Positions 7,860-13,650 of a stretch of 23,035 nucleotides of DNA are shown here, piece by piece. The notes below the pieces were generated by a model. That model did not search any database. It was given only the letters and a program-made list of their open reading frames with translations, and was not told the DNA's origin. The position numbers were made by a program, and so were the translations under genes. Each line of letters opens with the position of its first letter. The stretch's first letter is position 1. This DNA is from Rhodobacterales bacterium UBA7416 (lineage in GTDB: Bacteria > Pseudomonadota > Alphaproteobacteria > Rhodobacterales > Rhodobacteraceae): contig DKMK01000012.1 of assembly GCA_002469545.1 (NCBI GenBank), forward strand, positions 1-23,035. The letters are read 5' to 3'.

Positions 7860-8481
7860 TAAATGCCGCCTCTTCTTTGCTCAATAATCCAGCTTCAACC
7901 AAATGATTAGCCCAGCCTTGAGGGGATTCAAACAAATGTGTTTGCCAGCCACGTGACTGCGCGGTGTCTATGTTATCTGTGCGATCATCGGTAAACAAAA
8001 GATGTTCAGGCGCGATTCCACAATCGATCTCTAATGCTGCATAAATCTCTGGCTCTGGCTTAGCCAACTTCAGTTCACCAGATATGTAGCGTTTGTCGAA
8101 CTCACGTAGAAAGGGGAATTGTTGCTCGGACAGAACAAAACTACCAACCCCAAAGTTCGTCAATGCGAAAACAGGAATTCCCTTGGCACGCAGAGCCCGC
8201 ATCAAGTTTACACTATGAGGAATTTCTGGCTGCGCGAGCTTCGTCCAATTGTCGTGCCACGCACGAATTTCATCGCGCCACTTGGGATTATCGTCGGCAG
8301 TTTGATAAAATAAATCTTTGAAATCTGCACCTCTGTCCAAAATATCTTGAAGCCCATGCAAATCAACCTCTGCAAACATTTCGATCCGTTTTTCGACACC
8401 GATTGTCGCGTCATAATACACTTCTGGTTGCCAACGGATCAGTACATTTCCAATGTCAAATATCACGGCGTCAACGCGCAT
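7852..8481 (-). CDS. HAD-superfamily hydrolase, YihX-like
   Basis: This 209-residue cytosolic protein shows HAD motif I as F-D9-I-G-N-V, motif II as L-T108-N, motif III Lys141 in L-A-K-P-E-P-E-I-Y, and motif IV as F-T-D165-D166-R. As in YihX-type phosphatases, the second Asp of motif I is replaced, giving D-x-G-N-V instead of D-x-D-G-T. A small alpha-helical cap lies between motifs I and II. The substrate is unknown; sugar phosphates are typical for the group and 2-haloacid dehalogenase-type chemistry is a less likely alternative. The start directly abuts the stop of the YaiI-family gene, and the end overlaps the next gene by eight bases. Confidence 0.88.
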   Translation of the reverse strand: MRVDAVIFDIGNVLIRWQPEVYYDATIGVEKRIEMFAEVDLHGLQDILDRGADFKDLFYQTADDNPKWRDEIRAWHDNWTKLAQPEIPHSVNLMRALRAKGIPVFALTNFGVGSFVLSEQQFPFLREFDKRYISGELKLAKPEPEIYAALEIDCGIAPEHLLFTDDRTDNIDTAQSRGWQTHLFESPQGWANHLVEAGLLSKEEAAFNG

Positions 8482-8937
8482 CTATACTTCCCTTTTGGCT
8501 GCGCGAACTTCGCGCTCCAAAGCATTCAAGAAATTGGATCGGTCCGCCTTGCTGAAAGGCTTTCCATGGCCTTGCATAAATGGATCAGCACCACGTAAAT
8601 CTGCCATCAGGTCACGCGTGGCCAACTGATTTCCAATATTTGATGGTGTGAACATATCACCGTTATGGCGAATGGTACGGGCGCCTGCCGCAACGGTTTT
8701 TGCAGCCAACGGAATATCGCCGGTTATGACAACATCGCCTTTTGCAGCGCGATCTGCGATCCACATATCCGCAATATCCGGCCCGTCCGGTACGATGACG
8801 TTTTCCACCAATGGGTGCAAATTAGGGCGTAAACCGCCGTTTGAAACAATGAACACCTTCACGTCGTGGCGCTCGGCCACACGCACAGTTTCATCTTTCA
8901 CGGGACAGGCATCTGCGTCGATATAAATCGCTGTCAT
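8482..8937 (-). CDS. YaiI/YqxD family protein (UPF0178, DUF188)
   Basis: The 151-residue protein has the family signatures I-D-A-D-A-C-P-V-K at the N-terminus, S-N-G-G near 33, D-x-A-D-x-W-I-A-D near 55, and V-I-T-G-D-I-P-L-A near 69-77. Conserved Asp residues in this pattern resemble PIN-like nuclease active sites, so a nuclease-like fold is plausible, but the function is not established. The C-terminal F-M-Q-G-H-G-K-P-F-S-K-A-D-R-S segment is also typical. Its start overlaps the stop of sthA by four bases and the HAD gene begins immediately after its stop. Confidence 0.92.
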   Translation of the reverse strand: MTAIYIDADACPVKDETVRVAERHDVKVFIVSNGGLRPNLHPLVENVIVPDGPDIADMWIADRAAKGDVVITGDIPLAAKTVAAGARTIRHNGDMFTPSNIGNQLATRDLMADLRGADPFMQGHGKPFSKADRSNFLNALEREVRAAKREV

Positions 8938-10337
8938 TCGTCAAGCTCAAGTTTTGGCATACGCTGCCATGCATCAAATCCAGCGGCTTTGTAAGCCTCT
9001 GCCAGCGTTGGATAGTTAAAGGTGTTCTCGATGAAATATTCCACAGTACCCTTTAGGTTCATCACAGCCTGTCCAATATGGATCAGCTCAGTTGCACCTT
9101 CGCCCATAATTTGCACACCCAAAATACGACGTGTTTTTAAAGAAACCAGCATTTTCAAAATACCGGAATCAATCCCCATGATATTGCCGCGAGATGTTTC
9201 TCGGAACCTACCTACGCCTACTTCGTAAGGAATGCCGCGGTCTTGCAATTCTTCTTCTGACATACCGCATGTGGAAATTTCTGGAACGGAATAGATTCCA
9301 TAGGGAAACCACGGTGAGTTTTGCAGTGTTTTTTCACCTAAGGCATGACAGGCGGCAATGCGACCCTGTGACAGTGAAGTTGATGCAAGGGATGGGAACC
9401 CAATAACGTCACCAGCGGCATAAATATGTGGCTGGCTGCTTTGGTGTGTATCTTTGTCAACTTTCACACGACCACGATGATCTGTTTCGATATCGCACCC
9501 ATCCAAGTTTAATTTATCAGTTGCGCCCATACGACCGGCCGCGAATAACAACATTTCCGCTGAACATGTGCGGCCATTTTCGGTTTCAACTTTGACACAG
9601 TCATCTTCTGTATAAACCTTAGTGACTTTTGACCCCAAACGGATATTCAGACCAGAATCTCGAATTTCATGCGTGAATTCTTCAATCAGGGTTTTATCCA
9701 CAAAGTCCAAAAATGTATCGCGCGGTTCGATCAACGTGACCTTCACATCCAATGCTTGCATCATGGTGGCATATTCCACGCCAATCACGCCGGCGCCAAT
9801 AACAATCAAACTGCGTGGCAGTGCCTTTAGTTCAATGATTTCGTCGCTATCTAATACTGTTTTTCCGTTAAACGGAATGTACTCTGGGCGAAAGGGCCGT
9901 GTACCCGTAGCGATCAAAAATCGATCAGCAGTGAACGTCATGCGCTCGCTGTCTTCGCCAATGACTTCGATGGATGACTTCGATGTGAAATGTGCTTCGC
10001 CGTGTAAAACTTCGACATGGTTGCGCGAAAACATATGATCCAAATTATCGACTTCGAAATTCAAAGTTTTAACCAAACGCTTACGTAGATCATCAGCCTT
10101 GATCACATCTTTGGCGCGATAGCTTCGGCCATAAAAACTGCGCTCGCGATAACCAGATAAATTCATAATTGTTTCGCGCAATGTCTTGGATGGTATGGTT
10201 CCAGTATGTACCGAAACTCCGCCCACTTGGCGTCCGCGTTCGACAACTAAAACCTTGCGCTTCAGTTTGCCGGCTTGGATTGCTGCGGCGCGCCCTGCCG
10301 GGCCGCTGCCGATTACAATCAGATCATAATGGCTCAT
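8934..10337 (-). CDS. sthA: Soluble (Si-specific) pyridine nucleotide transhydrogenase
   Basis: SthA exchanges reducing equivalents between NADPH and NAD+ in the cytosol. The 467-residue flavoprotein has the N-terminal FAD motif G-S-G-P-A-G (10-15), a second Rossmann motif I-G-A-G-V-I-G-V-E-Y near 180, A-A-G-D-V-I-G near 310, and the dimerisation domain. It belongs to the pyridine nucleotide-disulfide oxidoreductase fold, but the redox cysteine pair is absent: the motif reads G-G-V-S-V-H-T-G-T-I-P-S-K, with Ser42 and Thr47 where lipoamide dehydrogenase has Cys. This excludes Lpd or glutathione reductase and fits SthA. Its start overlaps fghA by four bases, tying it to formaldehyde oxidation. 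Confidence 0.93.
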   Translation of the reverse strand: MSHYDLIVIGSGPAGRAAAIQAGKLKRKVLVVERGRQVGGVSVHTGTIPSKTLRETIMNLSGYRERSFYGRSYRAKDVIKADDLRKRLVKTLNFEVDNLDHMFSRNHVEVLHGEAHFTSKSSIEVIGEDSERMTFTADRFLIATGTRPFRPEYIPFNGKTVLDSDEIIELKALPRSLIVIGAGVIGVEYATMMQALDVKVTLIEPRDTFLDFVDKTLIEEFTHEIRDSGLNIRLGSKVTKVYTEDDCVKVETENGRTCSAEMLLFAAGRMGATDKLNLDGCDIETDHRGRVKVDKDTHQSSQPHIYAAGDVIGFPSLASTSLSQGRIAACHALGEKTLQNSPWFPYGIYSVPEISTCGMSEEELQDRGIPYEVGVGRFRETSRGNIMGIDSGILKMLVSLKTRRILGVQIMGEGATELIHIGQAVMNLKGTVEYFIENTFNYPTLAEAYKAAGFDAWQRMPKLELDE

Positions 10338-11173
10338 GAATTATCCTGTTTCAAAATAGAGGCATGATGCTCGACATGATCTTTCATAAAGCTCATCATA
10401 AAGAAGTAGCTGTGATCATATCCATCTTGCATACGATATGTACCCGCTTGTCCACGGCCATCCATGGCGGCTTTCAAGGTGTCTGGCTTTAGCAAGTCCA
10501 AGAAATTATCAGACGTACCTTGATCGATTAAAACAGGTGTTGGAAATCCGTGCTTGGCCATCAGCAATGTCGCATCGTGATCAACCCAATTGCGTTCATC
10601 ATCCCCAAGGTAAGCCGCGAATTGTTTGCGACCCCAGTCGGATTGTGTTGGGTTTGCAATGGGCGCAAATGCTGAAACAGATTTATACTGCTGCGGTAAG
10701 GTCAATGCGATGGTTAGCGCGCCATGTCCACCCATTGAATGCCCTGTGATGCCTTGGGCCTCTTCCAATAATGGAAAGTTTTCAAAAACCAAATCGGGCA
10801 ATTCCGACGTTATATAATCCCACATCTGAAAATGTGGCGCCCACGGATCTTGGGTTGCGTTTACGTAAAACCCAGCACCTTGACCCAAATCATATGCGTC
10901 ATCATTGGCAACATCATCTCCGCGCGGAGATGTGTCAGGGAAGATTAACGCTATACCTGCTTCTGCGGCCCAACCTTGGGCGGCGGCTTTGGTCATTGCG
11001 TTATCATGGGTGCATGTCAGGCCTGACAGATACCATAAAACGGGAACCTTTTGTGTCTTCGCTTGTGGCGGCAGATACACGGCAAACGTCATATCGCAGT
11101 TACAGCAATCCGATGTATGCTTGTAGACGCCTTGAACGCCGCCAAAGCATGTGTTTTCTGACAAAGTTTCCAT
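10334..11173 (-). CDS. fghA: S-formylglutathione hydrolase
   Basis: FghA hydrolyses S-formylglutathione to formate and glutathione, the second step of GSH-dependent formaldehyde removal. The 279-residue esterase D family protein has the alpha/beta-hydrolase nucleophile elbow G-H-S146-M-G-G-H, Asp222 in Q-G-T-S-D and His254 in G-Y-D-H-S-Y as the likely triad, plus the family segments L-S-G-L-T-C-T and D-T-S-P-R-G. AGGA seven bases before the ATG supports the start. It lies 69 bases after adhC, with a weak terminator in between, and its stop overlaps the start of sthA. Confidence 0.96.
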   Translation of the reverse strand: METLSENTCFGGVQGVYKHTSDCCNCDMTFAVYLPPQAKTQKVPVLWYLSGLTCTHDNAMTKAAAQGWAAEAGIALIFPDTSPRGDDVANDDAYDLGQGAGFYVNATQDPWAPHFQMWDYITSELPDLVFENFPLLEEAQGITGHSMGGHGALTIALTLPQQYKSVSAFAPIANPTQSDWGRKQFAAYLGDDERNWVDHDATLLMAKHGFPTPVLIDQGTSDNFLDLLKPDTLKAAMDGRGQAGTYRMQDGYDHSYFFMMSFMKDHVEHHASILKQDNS

Positions 11174-11190
11174 ATTACGATCCTGTTATA

Positions 11191-11221
11191 AAACGGAAAG
11201 CAGCCCCAAATTGGGACTGCT
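11191..11221 (-). terminator. Hairpin terminator or attenuator between adhC and fghA
   Basis: On the minus strand GCAGTCCCA (11220-11212) pairs with TGGGGCTGC (11208-11200), nine pairs with one G-U wobble and a three-base loop, followed by TTTCCGTTTT. It sits 21 bases after the adhC stop. The broken U-tract suggests partial termination, which would set fghA-sthA expression below adhC. Confidence 0.55.
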
Positions 11222-11242
11222 TAATCCTAATCTTGATTGGGG

Positions 11243-12355
11243 TTAATACTCGACGACAACGCGAATTGCTTTACCTGCGTGCATTAAATCAAAACCTTTG
11301 TTGATGTCATCCAACGACACTTTGTGTGTAATCATTGGATCGATTTCAATTTTGCCATCCATGTACCAGTCAACAATTTTTGGAACATCCGTACGTCCGG
11401 CAGCGCCGCCAAATGCGGTGCCGCGCCAAACACGGCCTGTGACCAATTGGAACGGGCGTGTGGAAATTTCGGCACCCGCTGCAGCGACGCCAATGATGAT
11501 GCTTTCGCCCCAACCTTTGTGCGCAGATTCCAACGCGGTGCGCATAACACCAACATTACCAGTTGCGTCGAACGTATAATCGCCGCCGCCGCCAGTAAGT
11601 TCAACCAAGTGTTCGACCAGATCGCCGTCTATTTTGGATGGGTTCACAAAATGCGTCATGCCGAACTTTTCTGCCATCGGTACTTTACTGTCGTTCAGGT
11701 CAACGCCTACAATCTGGTCCGCACCAGCCAATCGTAGCCCCTGTACAACATTCAGGCCAATTCCACCCAATCCAAATACAATTGCCGTTGATCCGATTTC
11801 GACTTTTGCCGTATTGATCACGGCGCCAATGCCAGTGGTAACGCCACAACCGATATAGCAAATTTTATCAAACGGCGCGTCTTTACGCACCTTCGCCAAT
11901 GCAATTTCCGGCATGACTGTGTGGTTCGCAAACGTAGAGCAACCCATGTAATGCAAGATCGGTGTCCCATCCATCATCGAAAAACGTGATGTGCCATCTG
12001 GCATCACACCAGCGCCTTGGGTGCTGCGAATTTTTTGGCATAGGTTTGTTTTTGGGTTCAAACAGTATTCGCACTCACGACATTCGGGCGTATACAATGG
12101 AATGACGTGATCGCCGACTTCCAAACTGGTAACGCCTTCGCCCAGTTCGATAACAATCCCAGCACCCTCGTGACCTAAGATTGCTGGAAACATACCCTCT
12201 GGATCGGCACCAGACCGTGTAAATTCGTCCGTATGACAAATTCCTGTCGCTTTGATTTCAATTAAAACTTCGCCGGCTTTTGGCCCTTCGAGGTTTACGT
12301 CCATCACTTCCAACGGTTGGCCCGCTGCAACGGCTACTGCTGCGCGTGTGATCAT
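11243..12355 (-). CDS. adhC: S-(hydroxymethyl)glutathione dehydrogenase / class III alcohol dehydrogenase
   Basis: The enzyme oxidises the spontaneous adduct of formaldehyde and glutathione to S-formylglutathione using NAD+; many members also reduce S-nitrosoglutathione. At 370 residues it has the usual length. Catalytic zinc ligands are Cys40 (C-H-T-D) and the G-H62-E motif, with the third Cys in C-Y-I-G-C-G-V. The structural zinc site is Cys92, Cys95, Cys98 and Cys106. The NAD motif G-L-G-G-I-G follows near 190. AAGGGAG six bases before the ATG is a strong ribosome-binding site. FghA follows downstream. The promoter should lie in the 68 bases shared with the divergent inhibitor gene. The same protein is also named frmA, flhA or gfd in various genomes. 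Confidence 0.96.
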   Translation of the reverse strand: MITRAAVAVAAGQPLEVMDVNLEGPKAGEVLIEIKATGICHTDEFTRSGADPEGMFPAILGHEGAGIVIELGEGVTSLEVGDHVIPLYTPECRECEYCLNPKTNLCQKIRSTQGAGVMPDGTSRFSMMDGTPILHYMGCSTFANHTVMPEIALAKVRKDAPFDKICYIGCGVTTGIGAVINTAKVEIGSTAIVFGLGGIGLNVVQGLRLAGADQIVGVDLNDSKVPMAEKFGMTHFVNPSKIDGDLVEHLVELTGGGGDYTFDATGNVGVMRTALESAHKGWGESIIIGVAAAGAEISTRPFQLVTGRVWRGTAFGGAAGRTDVPKIVDWYMDGKIEIDPMITHKVSLDDINKGFDLMHAGKAIRVVVEY

Positions 12356-12423
12356 TGTTATCTCCCTTGATTAATCTGTTCAAAATTCTAAGCTGACTTT
12401 GCGCCCTTGTGATCGGATTTTCA

Positions 12424-12717
12424 ATGCTTTTCCAAACACCAAGCCCTGCTAAAATCGCATTATTATCGATTTCGATCTTAACCGCTTGTGCGCCAGTGGA
12501 GGGCGTTAAAAACCGACCTGTTACGATGGAAAAATGCGACGTGGTGATTTTTGAAACATTTCTATGGAAACCCAAAGGTGCGTTGGATGATGTTTCTTTG
12601 CCCAAAGGGACACGAATTATATACCCTGATCAGCTGGTTACCACTGATTATCGTGCTGATCGGCTTAACATAAAAATTGGAAAACTTGACCGCATAGAGC
12701 AAGTCTTTTGTGGGTAA
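12424..12717 (+). CDS. Peptidase inhibitor I78 family lipoprotein
   Basis: The 97-residue protein begins with a lipoprotein-type signal ending in L-T-A-C22, so it should be lipid-anchored in the envelope. The mature part ends with a motif I recognise from the I78 inhibitor family: L-P-x3-R-I-I-x-P, T-D-Y-R-x-D-R-L-N-I, and a C-terminal I-x-x-V-x-C-G. Members inhibit serine proteases by a potato-inhibitor-I-like fold, so a role in guarding the envelope from proteases is inferred. An in-frame GTG at 12409 is an alternative start; neither start has a clear ribosome-binding site. It diverges from adhC and is followed by a terminator hairpin. Confidence 0.78.
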   Translation: MLFQTPSPAKIALLSISILTACAPVEGVKNRPVTMEKCDVVIFETFLWKPKGALDDVSLPKGTRIIYPDQLVTTDYRADRLNIKIGKLDRIEQVFCG

Positions 12718-12753
12718 TCGACTCTAAAGCCTGCTTTGGATTTTCAAAATTGT

Positions 12754-12774
12754 AAGGGTTGATTAACCTTTTTT
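12754..12774 (+). terminator. Intrinsic terminator after the I78 inhibitor gene
   Basis: AAGGGTT (12754-12760) pairs with AACCTTT (12765-12771) over a GATT loop with one G-U wobble, and the right arm merges into six T residues (12769-12774). The stem is AT-rich and therefore weak. It separates the inhibitor gene from the beta-barrel gene that starts at 12801. Confidence 0.5.
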
Positions 12775-12800
12775 CCCAATCATTGGGCAAAGGGGTTTTT

Positions 12801-13229
12801 ATGCGGATTCTATTGCTACTGTTGTGTTTAAGCTTGCCACAGGTTGCGCAGGCCAAAAAATTGAAAGTCAGTACCATTTCATGGGGCGGTATAAAATCAC
12901 CCAATTCATTGACTCCATCGGATGTTGGAAACATTGGGTTTGATTTGACGACTAAGATTAGCTTGGACGCTGGCTGGACTTTGGGGCGTGCAAAATTGGT
13001 GCCCTATGTAACGATGTATACCCAAGGCGATTCACTGGGCTATGTTTATAATTCAAAGGACAAGATTACCGTTGGTGTCGCGCTGAAGTACAAGGTTAAA
13101 CACCATGCAAACGTTTCGTTTGGGATGAAATATGATTATGATTTTCGCGCTTTAACGGGCCTTGCGTATTACGGCGTTGGCTTGACTTCGGATTATGGAC
13201 TTTATCGCGCGCGCGCGCAAAAACGGTGA
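12801..13229 (+). pseudogene. Putative beta-barrel envelope protein, 5' part of a frameshifted gene
   Basis: ATG at 12801 follows AAAGGGG, a good ribosome-binding site. The protein starts with a clear signal peptide cleaved after A-Q-A (residue 18). The mature part alternates polar and hydrophobic/aromatic residues in strand-length blocks (for example A-K-L-V-P-Y-V-T-M-Y, K-I-T-V-G-V-A-L-K-Y, and V-S-F-G-M-K-Y-D-Y-D-F), as in outer-membrane beta-barrels. The frame ends at TGA 13227-13229, just after a CG dinucleotide tract. The same strand pattern continues in the +1 frame to 13650, so this is the first 142 codons of a protein of about 283 residues. It could be a pseudogene, a phase-off allele or a sequencing error. 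I do not recognise the exact family. Confidence 0.65.
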
Positions 13230-13650
13230 TCGCGTTATACTCTCGGGCTGGGCAAACCTTCGATATCCTGGAAGCATGGCACCAGCGGAGAAAAACAACC
13301 TTGTTGGGCAAGGCCAGTTCATTTTGGCGCGCGAAAGACAGCTAGGTAAATCGAAATTTACCGCTGGCGGGTTTTTTGCATTTGGGTTGTTTGGCGACAC
13401 AGAAAACAACGAATTCAACAACAAAGCGCAATTGGATTTTGGGATAAAGACGAAGCGTAAATTCAAAAATACTGATATTACATTTTCGGTAAAGTATCGT
13501 ATAGACCACCGCTTTAAATCGGAGAATACTTATTCTGGTGTTATTGTTGGGCTGTCTTGGTTGACGATTGGCAAACCCAAATCAGGCGTCAAAAAAGAGC
13601 GTAGCAAACCCAAAGGATGGCTACGCAAGCTCATCCGCATTGATATATAA
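13195..13650 (+). pseudogene. Putative beta-barrel envelope protein, 3' part of a frameshifted gene
   Basis: This +1 frame continues the beta-barrel protein interrupted at 13229. It joins smoothly at the CG tract: R-A-R-A-R-K-N-G-D-R-V would result if one CG unit were added. It contains further amphipathic strand-like blocks (F-T-A-G-G-F-F-A-F-G-L-F, A-Q-L-D-F-G-I-K, I-T-F-S-V-K-Y-R and G-V-I-V-G-L-S-W-L) and ends in a basic tail rich in Lys and Arg. No ribosome-binding site supports separate translation from 13195. Its last 121 bases lie antisense over the 3' end of dnaE2, an unusual arrangement. Confidence 0.55.
13206..13218 (+). repeat. CG dinucleotide tract (6.5 units) at the frame change
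   Basis: Bases 13206-13218 read CGCGCGCGCGCGC, followed by five A residues. The beta-barrel gene changes from the frame of 12801 to the +1 frame exactly here. Adding one CG unit, or removing two, restores a continuous reading frame. Short dinucleotide tracts inside surface-protein genes are classical slipped-strand switches; here that is an inference. Confidence 0.85.

Noticed and set aside
8934..10337. Lipoamide dehydrogenase or glutathione reductase
   Set aside because: Both redox cysteines are replaced (Ser42 and Thr47), which fits soluble transhydrogenase instead.
13152..13466. Minus-strand frame downstream of dnaE2 that might hold the missing OB domain
   Set aside because: Its residues show no OB-fold or DnaE2 C-terminal pattern, while the plus strand here encodes strand-like blocks of the beta-barrel protein.
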